NCBI GenBank assembly: GCA_964608495.1
Contig: CAZSOQ010000006.1
Location: 1-42,974, forward strand
Direction: 5' to 3'
DNA from: JAKORR01 sp964608495
Lineage (GTDB): Bacteria; Armatimonadota; Zipacnadia; Zipacnadales; FEN-943
Length of the DNA stretch: 42,974 bases
In this document: positions 1 through 9,492 of the stretch, piece after piece
Numbering within the stretch: position 1 is the first letter of the stretch
Layout of the letters: each line of letters starts with the position of its first letter
Made by a program: the position numbers and the translations under genes
The notes under the pieces: generated by a model
Seen by the model: only the letters and a program-made list of their open reading frames with translations
Database searches by the model: none
Told to the model about the DNA's origin: nothing

Positions 1-1007
1 GTGATCGTCCCGTAGCCCTTGCCCACGCGCGGTGTCTCATAGGTCCCGGGCCTGTAGGAGTCCGGCAGCCAGCTCAGGTCGTTCACCCTGGGCACCTCGG
101 GCAGCAGCCCGGCGTAGCGCTGCCACACGAACTCCTGCACGATAACGTTCGGGTCGCGGTCGCTGGCCGCGTCCGTGCTCCAGATCAGGTGGAAGCGGCT
201 CGCCACCGTCGCCGGCAGCTCCTCCGGGTAGCGCAGCTCCGTTCGGTAGCCGTTGGCGTAGGGCCAGGCCAGGCAGATGAATTGCTGCAGGTCGCCCTGC
301 TTCCACACGTAGGCCGTACCGATGTCCTTCTCCGAGTGGTCCGTCAGCCGCGCCTCGTGGAAGTCATAGCAGGCGAAGAGGCTCCTGCTCGGCCACCACA
401 GGCCCACGTCGGGCATGGGATGGGCCCCCAGCGGCGGCACGTAGGTCCAGTTGTCGTCCCAATCGCTGCGAATCTGCTTGCCGTAGCTGGTGTGCTTGCC
501 CTGCATGGGGTAGGGATCAACCACCGGCGTCGGGATCTGCCAGCCCCGGTGGTAGAACATCTCGGCCCCGGGCAGCGACATCGCCAGGAAGTGGAAGGGC
601 ACCGTCCCGAAGCGCGCCTCCCATTGCCTGGCGTTGAAGGCCTGCAGATCGAGCCTGAAGGACACGCGCGGGTAGGGATCGTCCGGCGCAAGCTCCACCA
701 CCACGCTCGACCCCTCGCCCAGCCGGGGCGTGGGCGAGGACTGGAGCGACGAGAAGACCAGCCGGCTCGACTGCTGCCCACCCTCGGCCTTGACCGCCCC
801 GGCCCACAGGTTGCCACCGGACCCGAAGCGCACGCCCAGGCTAGGCCCGTTGGGCAGGCGCACGTCGAACCCCGTGATCTTCCCCCCGTCCCGGGCCGCG
901 GTGACCGTCACCTTGCCGTTCGTAATGTCCTGGGCAAGACAGGTGGCGGCCAGGGCCAGGGCCAAGGTAAGGGCCGGGACCACCAGGAGAGGGAGTGTTC
1001 TGCGCAT
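1..1007 (-). CDS. Secreted protein of unknown function, C-terminus cut by window edge
   Basis: The frame is open from an ATG at 1007 to the left edge, giving about 335 residues without a stop. The start has a GGAGG nine bases upstream, inside the last codons of the preceding gene. Residues 1 to about 24 form a signal peptide (MRRT, a hydrophobic run of Leu/Ala, then CLAQD), so the product is exported. The rest is rich in Trp, Tyr, Pro and Gly and reads like a beta-sandwich or sugar-binding protein. I recognise no catalytic motif and no family. It is last in a minus-strand run with the NTF2-like protein, the GH20-type enzyme and the FG-GAP protein, so a role in extracellular glycan handling is inferred from neighbours and the signal peptide only. 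Confidence 0.75.
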   Translation of the reverse strand, partial: MRRTLPLLVVPALTLALALAATCLAQDITNGKVTVTAARDGGKITGFDVRLPNGPSLGVRFGSGGNLWAGAVKAEGGQQSSRLVFSSLQSSPTPRLGEGSSVVVELAPDDPYPRVSFRLDLQAFNARQWEARFGTVPFHFLAMSLPGAEMFYHRGWQIPTPVVDPYPMQGKHTSYGKQIRSDWDDNWTYVPPLGAHPMPDVGLWWPSRSLFACYDFHEARLTDHSEKDIGTAYVWKQGDLQQFICLAWPYANGYRTELRYPEELPATVASRFHLIWSTDAASDRDPNVIVQEFVWQRYAGLLPEVPRVNDLSWLPDSYRPGTYETPRVGKGYGTI

Positions 1008-1009
1008 GT

Positions 1010-1471
1010 CTATTCGCCTCCGAGATCGCCGTGCACGGCGTCCTGCCAGCCGTCGGCCTTGACGATGAGCCAGCGCCGACCGCGTCTCTCGAACGTCACG
1101 TTGACGGTGTAGTTCCCCGGCTTCGGCCGCGTCCCCTCCAGCACCGTGAGATCAGCCTGCATCGTCGCACGCTTGCCGCTGACCACCAGGCCCCTGACCC
1201 TCACGCCCACCTGCAGGAACTCGACCCCCCTGCCCGCCTGCAGGGCCAGGCGCTTCAGGTCCTCCCGCGACTGCCCCGCCTCGTCGCCATAGTCCTGGGC
1301 TATGTACTGCAGCAGCGCCGGGAAGTCCCGCCGGTTGGCGGCTTGCTCCATGTCGCTGATGATGCGGTAGATGCGCTCCTCGTTGGTGACCCCGGGCTCC
1401 AGGCCCACATACCCGATTACCAGGCCGCCCAGGATCACGACCCCCGACAGTATCATCGCCCATTTGGGCAT
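1010..1471 (-). CDS. Small membrane-anchored NTF2-like (SnoaL/DUF4440-type) protein
   Basis: A 153-residue protein. Residues 4-23 form one hydrophobic segment after Met-Pro-Lys-Trp, so it is probably anchored in the membrane with the rest outside. The remainder has the look of the NTF2-like cone fold: a helical start (EERIYRIISDMEQAANRRD), a short 'ALLQYIAQDYGDE' helix, then strands ending in 'VNVTFERRGRRWLIVKADG', the usual closing strand pair of SnoaL/DUF4440 proteins. Such domains often serve as scaffolds or small-ligand binders, and no catalytic residues can be assigned. A clear CCGGAGGGA ribosome-binding site precedes the ATG. Its stop lies two bases before the next minus-strand start, so the two are probably co-transcribed. 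Confidence 0.7.
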   Translation of the reverse strand: MPKWAMILSGVVILGGLVIGYVGLEPGVTNEERIYRIISDMEQAANRRDFPALLQYIAQDYGDEAGQSREDLKRLALQAGRGVEFLQVGVRVRGLVVSGKRATMQADLTVLEGTRPKPGNYTVNVTFERRGRRWLIVKADGWQDAVHGDLGGE

Positions 1472-1498
1472 CCCTATCCCTCCGGAGGCACGGCCCCG

Positions 1499-1585
1499 TC
1501 ATAGCTTCGCCCGGGCCGGCGCCGCCAGCACGGCGACCGCCAGTGCCGCCCATGCCATCGCTCTTCCCGTGACGCGAATCGTCAA
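1499..1585 (-). CDS. Possible 28-residue hydrophobic microprotein or orphan signal peptide
   Basis: A TTG at 1585 is preceded by GAGAGGA seven bases upstream and opens a 28-codon frame ending in TGA at 1499. The peptide starts with a basic segment (TIRVTGRA), then a strongly hydrophobic Ala/Val/Leu stretch, and ends APARAKL, which resembles an exported-protein signal sequence cut off just after its AxA site. It sits between the GH20-type gene and the NTF2-like gene in the same direction. It could be a translated small membrane peptide, a decayed remnant of a secreted protein, or chance. Evidence is limited to the ribosome-binding site, composition and position. Confidence 0.3.
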   Translation of the reverse strand: MTIRVTGRAMAWAALAVAVLAAPARAKL

Positions 1586-1617
1586 TCGGCTGTCCTCTCT
1601 GGGGGCATTGAGCGGCC

Positions 1618-4600
1618 CTAGGGCTGCGATTCGGGCCGTCCCGCAACCACCCGGACCGGCGTCTCCAGCCTCAGGGCCCCGGCCAGCGCCGCAACGGTCT
1701 CCCACTTGCCCTCGGTGGTATCACAGTAGGTCACAAACCAATCCGCCCCCGCCGACTGCTCGATGCCCACGCCTCCCCAGCCGCCACCCGGGCCGATCCT
1801 CATGTCCGTGTCGGCGCCGGGCGTGATGAGCCCCAGGGTCAGCCCGTCCTCGCGATACTTGGCGCCCCAGCGCACCCGCTTCCCCGGCCGCAGGTGCACC
1901 TGCTCGCCCCCCTTGGGCACCGCGGCCTCGGTCCCGTCGGCGAAGCGCCCCCATCCCGGCGTCGGCCCGTCGGCGGCGAAACTGTCCGGATTGTCGTAGT
2001 TCCACATCCACGTCACCGGCTCAGAGGTCTTCATCTCCACCAGCGGCAGCCCGGCGTAGACCGTGACGCACTTCTCCCAGCCGCCCTCCTCGACTGCCTG
2101 AACCACCGCCGCCACGGGCCCGTCCGCCAGCAGCCTCAGCTCGAAGGGCGTCTTCCGCACCCAGTTCAAGTCCAGAAACCCACACCAGTCCTCGGTTCCC
2201 GGCTGGGTGATGTCGCGGTCGCCGAGGGCCTTCACGTGCCACTCGTAGAGGTGCGCGCCCTCCGACCCGATCATCACGCGCATCCGGCTGTTCTCGACCC
2301 ACACCCGGTCGCCATCCAGCCTCGCCGACAGGTCGGTCTCGGCCGCCGGCAGCGCGGCGCCTTCCGGGGCCCAGTACAGCTCCGCCTCCAACGTCTGCCC
2401 CTTGGCGATGGGACGCGGCAGCACGAAGGCCACACCCGCGCCCTCTTCCACCCCCTCCGACGTCCACAGCGGCACGATCTGGGCCGGGTAGTCCTTGCCG
2501 TCCACCACCAGCCGCGGCGATCCGGCCGCGACCGCCTGTCCGCCCAGCGCCGCGAGGTCCATCTGCAGCACCACGGGCATCACGGGCCTGTCCACGTCAC
2601 CCGCCTCGAGCCGCAGGGCCACGCGCCGCGTCCATCGCTCGTCCCACCACTTCTCCCCGGCGGCCACGTCGCCCGGCACCACGGCCAAGCCCGCGCGTCT
2701 CGTGCGCGATGCCAGGCCCAGCTCCCCCGGCTCGGGCAGCGCGCCGTTCTCCATCGCCACCCGCAGCGCCTCGATCCTCTTGTCATAGGCCGCCAGTTGC
2801 GCGTCGAACTTGCCCAGATCGAAGTCCAGCCCCTCGGGCCGGTTCGCGCGCAGCCACAGCTCGCCGAATTCGTCCCTGCAGGCCGCCAGCTCGGCCCGCA
2901 GCCCGGTCAGCAGGTCCAGGCAGCGCCGGAGCTCAGCGTCGCGTCGCTCCGCGTCGTCCGCGGCCTGGTACGCCGCCGTGTAGGCTTCGCAGGCCGCGCT
3001 CATCCCCCTGACCCGGTCCACGACGTAGCGATACCGCCGGACCGGGTGCCGCAGGTAGGCCACGGTCTCCTCGTGGGCTCGCACTCTGTCGCCGCCCCGA
3101 TCCAGGTCCTCCGCGGCCTCGGCGATCAGGCCCGCGAGCTTGTCGGCCCGCCTGGGGCTTGGCCAGCTCTGAGCCAGCTCCCCCGCGAAGGGATCGCCGT
3201 GGAAGTGGTTCAGCGGGCTACGGCCCCACGGGAAGGCCAGATTCGCCTCCGCGAGCAGCCACTGGGCCTCCGCCAGCCGCCGGCTCGCGTTGCCGTAGAA
3301 GGTGCGGCAGAAGTCGTATCCGAATTCGTCCCGGCTCTGGCTCTCGGCCTCGGCCCAGGAGCAAGCGGCCGCCCAGGCCCACCCCAGCCAGTTGTAGTCC
3401 ACCAGATTCTCGGCGCCCCAGTCGCCCCAGTTGCAGGTCATGGAACCCAGCGCCCCGTTCCTCTGACCCTCGGCGATGAGATTCTGGATGTTCGCGAAGC
3501 CGTTCACGTAGTCGGGGAAGATCCGCACCCAGCTCGACAGTGCCGGGCAGACCACCACTTCGTATCCCGCGTCCCGGAACTGCTTCACCGAGGGGTAGCG
3601 CTCGGTGGCCCCGTAGTGCCAGTCGAGGATGATGACGTCCCTGGGCACCTGGCCCATGGTCTCGGGGTGATTCAGCATCATGTCGCCCCACATCATGGGC
3701 CGCCGTCCGTACGCCTTGAGGATCTCGTTCAGCCGCCCTATGTGGTACGTGAAGAGCGGGCCCTTGCCGCCCAGCTTCTCCATCAGCTCCTTGCTGCGCC
3801 CCTGGCCCATGTCGTAGACCTCGTCGCAGCCTATCCCGAAGTAGGGATGGAAGGGGAAGGCCCGCGACATCTGTCCCATCAGGTCATCCAGCAGCGTGTA
3901 GGTGCCCTCGACGGCGGGCGCGAACGACCAGCCCCCGGTCTCGGCCAGCTCCTTGTAGGGCTCCTTGGTCAGAATGTGGGTCTGGTGGCCCATGGCCTCG
4001 AGCTGGGGCACGATGATGACGTTGCGTGGGCGGGCATAGGTAGCCAGCTCCACGAAGTCCTCGGCGCTCCAGGCCCCCGACCCCCGCCAGATAGCCTCGT
4101 GTCCCTCCCAGGCGAAGGTGTGCTCGATGAACGGCCCGTACAGGTTGATCTTGTAGTAGGAGCAGAAGTCAATGATCCGCTTGGCCGTCTCGAGCGTGGG
4201 CACCTGGCCCCGCGAGGTGTCGTGCATGATCCCCCGCAGCCGCAGGGAGGGCCAGTCGTGAACGCGCAGGGCCGGTAGCTCGACGCCTTCCCGGGCCGGG
4301 CGCAAGAGCTGGCGCAGCGTCTGCACGCCGTACAGCAGCCCCGCCGGGGTCTCGGCGATGAGCACGACGCCGTCGCCCTCGACGCTAAGCGCATAGCCCT
4401 CGGCCGCCATATCGTCGGTCAGGGCCAGGCCCCGGGCCTTGGCGAGGGCCGCAAGCTTCTCATCGCCCTCCGGGCGGCCCATGAACACCCAGCCGGCGCC
4501 GTCGGGCCCGCTGACCTCGAGCCGCGCCTGCACGCCCGCCTCGTCCAGGGCCGAGATGAGGGTACGCGCGGCGAAGTGGGCGTCATCCTCGTGGGCCTGT

Positions 4601-4737
4601 CCGGCGGCCAGGTAGACGGTCACCGGGCCCTTGAGCGCTACCTCCGCCCCCAGCTCCTCCACCTGCTTGGGCTGCGGTAGCACCTGCAGGCCGGCTGGGA
4701 GTGCCACGCTGAGGAGCCCAAGGAGGACAAGGCTCAC
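1618..4737 (-). CDS. Secreted GH20-type beta-N-acetylhexosaminidase with C-terminal beta-sandwich module
   Basis: The GTG at 4737 is preferred: it has CGGAGG about ten bases upstream and starts directly at a signal peptide (SLVLLGLLSVALPAG). The frame is open for 44 more codons upstream, but those look non-coding. The product is 1039 residues. Residues 20-145 match the GH20b N-terminal domain ('LPQPKQ', then 'EGYALSVEGDGVVLIAETPAGLLYGVQTL'-type sequence). Residues 150-480 form the GH20 barrel, with the catalytic Asp305-Glu306 pair in 'GIGCDEVYDMG'. GH20 enzymes release terminal N-acetylhexosamine by substrate-assisted catalysis. Residues 500-690 are helical. Residues 695-1035 form a beta-rich module resembling one in the GH42-like protein at 22503-27011. 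It is likely extracytoplasmic. Substrate specificity cannot be read from the sequence. Confidence 0.88.
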   Translation of the reverse strand: MSLVLLGLLSVALPAGLQVLPQPKQVEELGAEVALKGPVTVYLAAGQAHEDDAHFAARTLISALDEAGVQARLEVSGPDGAGWVFMGRPEGDEKLAALAKARGLALTDDMAAEGYALSVEGDGVVLIAETPAGLLYGVQTLRQLLRPAREGVELPALRVHDWPSLRLRGIMHDTSRGQVPTLETAKRIIDFCSYYKINLYGPFIEHTFAWEGHEAIWRGSGAWSAEDFVELATYARPRNVIIVPQLEAMGHQTHILTKEPYKELAETGGWSFAPAVEGTYTLLDDLMGQMSRAFPFHPYFGIGCDEVYDMGQGRSKELMEKLGGKGPLFTYHIGRLNEILKAYGRRPMMWGDMMLNHPETMGQVPRDVIILDWHYGATERYPSVKQFRDAGYEVVVCPALSSWVRIFPDYVNGFANIQNLIAEGQRNGALGSMTCNWGDWGAENLVDYNWLGWAWAAACSWAEAESQSRDEFGYDFCRTFYGNASRRLAEAQWLLAEANLAFPWGRSPLNHFHGDPFAGELAQSWPSPRRADKLAGLIAEAAEDLDRGGDRVRAHEETVAYLRHPVRRYRYVVDRVRGMSAACEAYTAAYQAADDAERRDAELRRCLDLLTGLRAELAACRDEFGELWLRANRPEGLDFDLGKFDAQLAAYDKRIEALRVAMENGALPEPGELGLASRTRRAGLAVVPGDVAAGEKWWDERWTRRVALRLEAGDVDRPVMPVVLQMDLAALGGQAVAAGSPRLVVDGKDYPAQIVPLWTSEGVEEGAGVAFVLPRPIAKGQTLEAELYWAPEGAALPAAETDLSARLDGDRVWVENSRMRVMIGSEGAHLYEWHVKALGDRDITQPGTEDWCGFLDLNWVRKTPFELRLLADGPVAAVVQAVEEGGWEKCVTVYAGLPLVEMKTSEPVTWMWNYDNPDSFAADGPTPGWGRFADGTEAAVPKGGEQVHLRPGKRVRWGAKYREDGLTLGLITPGADTDMRIGPGGGWGGVGIEQSAGADWFVTYCDTTEGKWETVAALAGALRLETPVRVVAGRPESQP

Positions 4738-4899
4738 GGCTGGATCGCCTCCGGGACGAGTGGTGTACGCGACCTTCCGCCAGCCCAGCGGTATTCCTTC
4801 GTGCCGGGCGCCGGCCCGCGTCACCGCCGATCTACGCCGCAGAGGCGCGGTGCTGGCGATGGTCCCCAATCATCGCCGACGCTCGCGGCACAGCCTACG

Positions 4900-6315
4900 T
4901 CACGGCGAGTAGTAGTTCCAGTTCTGCTTCTGCCTTCTGTAGTGCTGCTGGGTCCAGGGGCTCGGCCTGCCGGGACCGGGATTCGGCCGCGCATCCCAGA
5001 ATACCCTCACTTCGCCGCTCTCATCCACGACGATGACCTCTTCCCTGGAATCCCCGCGGACGTCCGCCGCGTAGATCCTGGTGGCCTTGACCTCGAACAC
5101 CTGCCTGAACTCGCCAGTCATCGCGTCCACGATCGCTCCGGCTCCGTTCTTGTGGCGCTCCTTAGCCACCAGCTCGTCCGCCGTGTCCCCGTCCCAGTCT
5201 ATCCTGCATACCTCCTCCAGGCCGTGCCCCGTCCACCAGGAGGGCTTCTTGTCGTTGACGTAGTACTTCGCCAGCAGCCGACCGGCCGCGTCGAGGACCC
5301 AGGGCCCCTCCTCGTACCTGTAGGGCTCCTCTCTGCTCCGCGGGCACACGCCGTCTCCCCCCGACGAGCGGTTGAAGACCTCCAGGCCGGGCTTCTCCGG
5401 GTCGAAGTCTCCCACCGCCACCTTGTCCGGGTCTTCCCAGTTCCACGGATTCAGCGCTCGGAACACGATCCGCTCGGGATTGACCACATCCGTGTGGGAC
5501 TGATCGCCCCTCTGCTCGGCCAGGGCCGCCTCCAGCGGCAGGCCCGGCACGATGTCCGCGATCACCATGCTGTCCATGTTCCGATACGCGCCGCCCAGGT
5601 CCCACGTGTTCATCCTCTTCCCGTCGTGGTCCAGGAAGCTGGCGCCGGCGACCTCGTCCAGGCCGTCGCCGTCAATATCCGCCTGGCGGAGGGGACTGTG
5701 CTCGATGCCCCGGTATTCATCCGTCCGCCACAGTACGCGCCCATCCTCGACCGCCACGGCGGCGACCTCCGTCTGGCTGTACTGGACGAGGATGTCCCTG
5801 TCGCCCAGGCCCCGCAGATTGGCTATCGCGACCGCCACGGGCTTACCCAGGCCGTCGAGGGTCTTCTCCACCGCGCCCGTCCGGCCGTTGGCGATCACCA
5901 GGCGGTAGGCTGCGGTCAGGTAGGCGACCTCCTGCTCGCCGTCGCCATCCATGTCCCCGGCTATCGCGCTGGGGTGATGGGCGTACTCGAAGAGCCTGAG
6001 ATCGTCCTTGCGCACCCACAGCTTGCGGCCGGAGTTGTCATAGGCCCCGATGTGGCCGTCGCTCGTGACCACGAAGTCGAGCCGCCCGTCGCCGTTCAGG
6101 TCGTGCACGAAGATGCCACCGCCATCCTCCGGCACCGGCTGCTCGAGGGCGAAGCTCATGCGGCCCACTTGCCCCTCGGCTCCCGCCTGCCCGTCGGCAC
6201 GAGCCGTGCCGGCCGACAGCACCCATCCGGCCCCGCCGGTGACAGTCGCCAGACAGAGGACGGCGGCGAGCACGACCGTCCGGGGGGCAGCGTCGCGAGC
6301 GTCCCTGCTGAGCAT
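4900..6315 (-). CDS. Secreted FG-GAP/VCBS repeat beta-propeller protein
   Basis: A 471-residue protein starting at ATG 6315, eleven bases after AGGAGG. A GTG four codons upstream would lie on top of that ribosome-binding site and is rejected. A signal peptide of about 40 residues (basic start, VVLAAVLCLATVTGGAGWVL core) is followed by repeated calcium-binding loops of the FG-GAP/VCBS type: DLNGDGRLD, DMDGDGEQE, DIDGDGLDE and DWDGDTADE, each ahead of a strand such as 'FVVTSDGHIGAYD'. Such repeats build a beta-propeller, in some cases fused to polysaccharide lyases, but no lyase motif is visible here. It is probably an extracellular Ca-binding, glycan-binding or adhesion partner of the downstream GH20-type enzyme, which starts 162 bases on. 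Confidence 0.8.
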   Translation of the reverse strand: MLSRDARDAAPRTVVLAAVLCLATVTGGAGWVLSAGTARADGQAGAEGQVGRMSFALEQPVPEDGGGIFVHDLNGDGRLDFVVTSDGHIGAYDNSGRKLWVRKDDLRLFEYAHHPSAIAGDMDGDGEQEVAYLTAAYRLVIANGRTGAVEKTLDGLGKPVAVAIANLRGLGDRDILVQYSQTEVAAVAVEDGRVLWRTDEYRGIEHSPLRQADIDGDGLDEVAGASFLDHDGKRMNTWDLGGAYRNMDSMVIADIVPGLPLEAALAEQRGDQSHTDVVNPERIVFRALNPWNWEDPDKVAVGDFDPEKPGLEVFNRSSGGDGVCPRSREEPYRYEEGPWVLDAAGRLLAKYYVNDKKPSWWTGHGLEEVCRIDWDGDTADELVAKERHKNGAGAIVDAMTGEFRQVFEVKATRIYAADVRGDSREEVIVVDESGEVRVFWDARPNPGPGRPSPWTQQHYRRQKQNWNYYSP

Positions 6316-6558
6316 GGCAGTTCCCACCTCCTTCCGTGCGGGGAGCCTTCGCTTCGGCGAGGCCGGAGCCTCCGTTGCGCGTCGGTGAGTAGGCTCTGCG
6401 GCGTGCCTTCACGGCGGCGCAGGCCCTCCCGGCACCCTCCGGCCCACAACGCGAGACCAGCCGCGGCAGCGCGCGGACACGACCTAGGGGGGCCTTTCCT
6501 GTGCCGCGGAGGCAGGCTGCGCCGCCCCGGTGGCGAAGGACCCACCGAGGTGAGGCTG

Positions 6559-9492
6559 ATGACCGCTCTGCTCGTGGTGCTCGCCGCCGCCACCGCGGCT
6601 CCTCTTCCCGTCACCGCAGTGCTGACCACCGGAGCCCCTGATGTTGACAGCCGGCTGGACGACGCCGCCTGGCAGGGCGGCGATTGGGCCGCCGGGATGC
6701 ACGAGCTCGGCAAGGACGAGCCCGCCGAGCTGCAGGTACGGTTCAAGCTCGCCCTCGACGCCCGCTACCTCTATCTGGCCGCGACCCTCGACGAGCCCCG
6801 CATGGACGGCCTGGTCGCCCAGGTCCCGGCGGCTCAGCGCGACGGCAAGCTGTGGAACGACGACTGCCTGGAGTTCCTGCTGGACCCGGGCAGCAAGGGC
6901 GAGCAGTACTACCACTTCATCGTGAATGCCAACGGGGCACTTTACGACGCCTGGCGCACGGAAGGGGGCGACAAGACCTGGTCCGAGTGGGACTGCGGCG
7001 CCCGCGCGGCTGCGGCCCGCGCCGAGAACAGCTGGACCATCGAGCTGGCCGTTCCCCTGGCCGAGATTGACCACGGCCCCGGGCCCTGGCGCTTCAACCT
7101 GGCCCGCGAGCGCTACGCCTCCGGACGGCAGGAGCTGCAATGCTTCGCACCCACGACCGGCTTCCACCAGCCCGCCGGCTTCGTCGAGCTGCAGCTCCCC
7201 GAGCTCCCCAGCCGCCCCCACAACTGGCAGGTCACACTGCCCTACCAGGCCGCGCTGGCCCGCGAGGACCAAACGCTGGTCTACCGCGCCCGCACGCAGA
7301 TCACCAACCGCACGGGCCGCTTCCGCTTCCCCTCCCTGCGGCCGGTCATCTCCGACGCCGACAACCACGTCTCGCCCGGCCCCGAGGTGCGCACGGGCCT
7401 GGACGACGGGCAGTCGCGCGAGTACGAATTCGCGGTGACCGCGCCGCCGCTGGGCATCGTGACCGTCCGCCTGGAGCTGGTGGACCGCCGCCGCCCGGGC
7501 CGCGTCCTGGCGGCGCGCGACATCCCCGCCGAGCTTAGCTACACGCCCATCCAGATCGCGCTGCTGCAGCCTCGCTACCGCGGCTGCATCTTCTCGACCC
7601 AGAAGATCGGGGAGATCGTGGCGCGCGTGAAGCTCAGCCTGCCCGAGGAGCAGCTCGCCCGGGCGACGCTGGTGGCGAGGGTCGAGAGGACGGATCAGGT
7701 CGCGGTGGGGGGCCTGGTGGACCAGACGACGGTCGAGAAGCCCTCGGCCGAGGTTGAGGTGAGGCTGGCCGCGCCCACGACCGTCGGCGAGTACCGCCTG
7801 CTGGTCGAGCTGCGCGGCGCCGAGGGCGCAACCCAGGGCGATCTCACCACCGAGGTGCCCATCCGCAGGCTGCCGCCCGCGAGAGACGAGTGGTACGTGG
7901 GCGAGAACAACGTGCTGTACCACAACGGCGAAGCCTTCCTACCCTTCGGCTGGTTCTCGATGGCCGAGAGTGCCTTCCCGGAGGCCCGCAAGCTGGGCTA
8001 CACCGCGGTCCAGCAGTACAACGCCCAGTACTGGACGGTCGAGAAGGCCCGCGAGTGGCTCGACCAGGTCGCGCAGGCGGGCCTGGTGGCCATCTTCTAC
8101 CCCTACCCGAACAGCGGCTGGTTCGACAAGGAGCGAGTGGCCAAGCCCCTCACGGCCGAGGAGCGCCAGGCCCTCGGCGAGCGCGTCGCGGCGCTGGCCG
8201 ACCACCCGGGCGTCCTGGGCTACTACCTGTGCGACGAGCCGGAGCTGGTGCCCTGGCTGCCCCAGCGGCTCGCCGAGATCCGCGAGACCATCGCCGCCGC
8301 GGACCCCTACCACCCCTGCATCGCCCTCAACGACACGATCCCCGGCATCTTCAAGTACGCCGACGGCGGCGACGTCCTGATGCCCGACCCGTACCCGTGC
8401 TTCATCAAGGGCGGTGTCGCCCAGCAGCCCATCGAGAAGGTCGGCGCCTTCACGAGGGCCGTCAACGAAGCCACCGGGGGCCTCAAGCCCGCCTGGCTCA
8501 CCCCCCAGGCCTTCAACTACGGCGACTACGGCAAACAGAACAACCGCGCGCCCACCTTCGCCGAGCTGCGCAACATGCTCTACCAGGGGGTCGTCTACGG
8601 GGCCAAGGGGTTCCTGTGGTACACCTGGGGCCACTCGCCCAATTACCCCAACCTGGGCTTCGGGATGCCGTACCTGGCCCGCGAGATTGCCGACCTGCGC
8701 GACGCTGTCTTCGCGCCGGACGTCGCCAGGTGCGTGACCGCCGAGGGCGCGGCGCCCGAGCACCTGCACGTCTCGGCCCGCCGCGTGGGCGACGACTGGG
8801 TCATCTTCGCCGCCAGCACGGCCACCGAGCCGCAGGACGTGCGCCTGAAGCTTGCCGCCGCGCCCGCGCCCGACCGTCTTTACGCCGTGGGCGAGGAGCG
8901 CGTCCTCACCGCGCGCGACGGGGTCTTCACCGACCCCTTCGGGGTCTACGACACCCACATCTACACCACGCGCGAGGCCCTGGCGAAGCGCGAGCCTCTC
9001 GCCACGGTCCTCGCGGGCATCCAGGAGGCCGACACGGCCCGCGCCAGGCCCGGCAACCTGGCCTTCGAGGACAGGGGCGTGACCGTGCAGGTCAGCAGCA
9101 AGTCCACCTACGGCTCGACGCCCGACCGCGTGCTCGACGGCATCACCGACGGCATGGTCTGGCGCGACGGCACGGCCGGCAAGTGGCCCGACTGGCTGGT
9201 CCTGCGCTGGCCCGAGCCGGTGCGCGTCGGGCGAGTCGTGGTCTACAGCGACACCATCGGCGACGTCCAGGTGCAGGTGCCCGTGGGCGAAGGGTCGCCC
9301 TCGCAGGAGGCAGCCACGGAGGACGGCACCTGGCGCACGGTGGGCGAGGCGAAGGGCGCCACGGAGAGCCCCTTCAGCATCACCTTCGACCCCGTGGCGA
9401 CCCCGGCGATCCGCCTGCTCGTTACGGCCGGACGTGCCGACGCCACCTATGTCACGGTGTGGGAGGTCGAGGCCCATGAGCAAGGACCCTAG
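6559..9492 (+). CDS. Secreted CBM9-like / TIM-barrel / F5-8 type C protein, putative glycoside hydrolase
   Basis: The ATG at 6559 follows GAGGTGAGG and begins a signal peptide (TALLVVLAAATAAPLP); the open frame further upstream is antisense to the FG-GAP gene and is discounted. The product is 977 residues. Residues 20-215 are a CBM9/DOMON-like sandwich ('DARYLYLAATLDEP', 'WNDDCLEFLLDP'). Residues 220-445 are beta-rich. Residues 450-790 look like a TIM barrel: 'LYHNGEAFLPFGWFS', 'KLGYTAVQQYNAQYW', and 'LGYYLCDEPE' with Asp559-Glu560 where an acid/base Glu would sit. Residues 835-975 are an F5/8 type C (CBM32-like) domain. Barrel family and substrate are unassigned. The downstream lectin gene overlaps its 3' end, implying co-translation. 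Confidence 0.82.
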   Translation: MTALLVVLAAATAAPLPVTAVLTTGAPDVDSRLDDAAWQGGDWAAGMHELGKDEPAELQVRFKLALDARYLYLAATLDEPRMDGLVAQVPAAQRDGKLWNDDCLEFLLDPGSKGEQYYHFIVNANGALYDAWRTEGGDKTWSEWDCGARAAAARAENSWTIELAVPLAEIDHGPGPWRFNLARERYASGRQELQCFAPTTGFHQPAGFVELQLPELPSRPHNWQVTLPYQAALAREDQTLVYRARTQITNRTGRFRFPSLRPVISDADNHVSPGPEVRTGLDDGQSREYEFAVTAPPLGIVTVRLELVDRRRPGRVLAARDIPAELSYTPIQIALLQPRYRGCIFSTQKIGEIVARVKLSLPEEQLARATLVARVERTDQVAVGGLVDQTTVEKPSAEVEVRLAAPTTVGEYRLLVELRGAEGATQGDLTTEVPIRRLPPARDEWYVGENNVLYHNGEAFLPFGWFSMAESAFPEARKLGYTAVQQYNAQYWTVEKAREWLDQVAQAGLVAIFYPYPNSGWFDKERVAKPLTAEERQALGERVAALADHPGVLGYYLCDEPELVPWLPQRLAEIRETIAAADPYHPCIALNDTIPGIFKYADGGDVLMPDPYPCFIKGGVAQQPIEKVGAFTRAVNEATGGLKPAWLTPQAFNYGDYGKQNNRAPTFAELRNMLYQGVVYGAKGFLWYTWGHSPNYPNLGFGMPYLAREIADLRDAVFAPDVARCVTAEGAAPEHLHVSARRVGDDWVIFAASTATEPQDVRLKLAAAPAPDRLYAVGEERVLTARDGVFTDPFGVYDTHIYTTREALAKREPLATVLAGIQEADTARARPGNLAFEDRGVTVQVSSKSTYGSTPDRVLDGITDGMVWRDGTAGKWPDWLVLRWPEPVRVGRVVVYSDTIGDVQVQVPVGEGSPSQEAATEDGTWRTVGEAKGATESPFSITFDPVATPAIRLLVTAGRADATYVTVWEVEAHEQGP

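Noticed and set aside
1894..4278. Long plus-strand open frame opposite the GH20-type gene
   Set aside because: Its translation is low-complexity His/Arg/Pro/Leu/Gly sequence typical of the antisense of a GC-rich gene; the minus-strand frame has clear GH20 motifs.
4801..6558. Upstream extension of the plus-strand CBM9-like gene
   Set aside because: It is antisense to the FG-GAP gene and low-complexity; the real start at 6559 has a ribosome-binding site and signal peptide.
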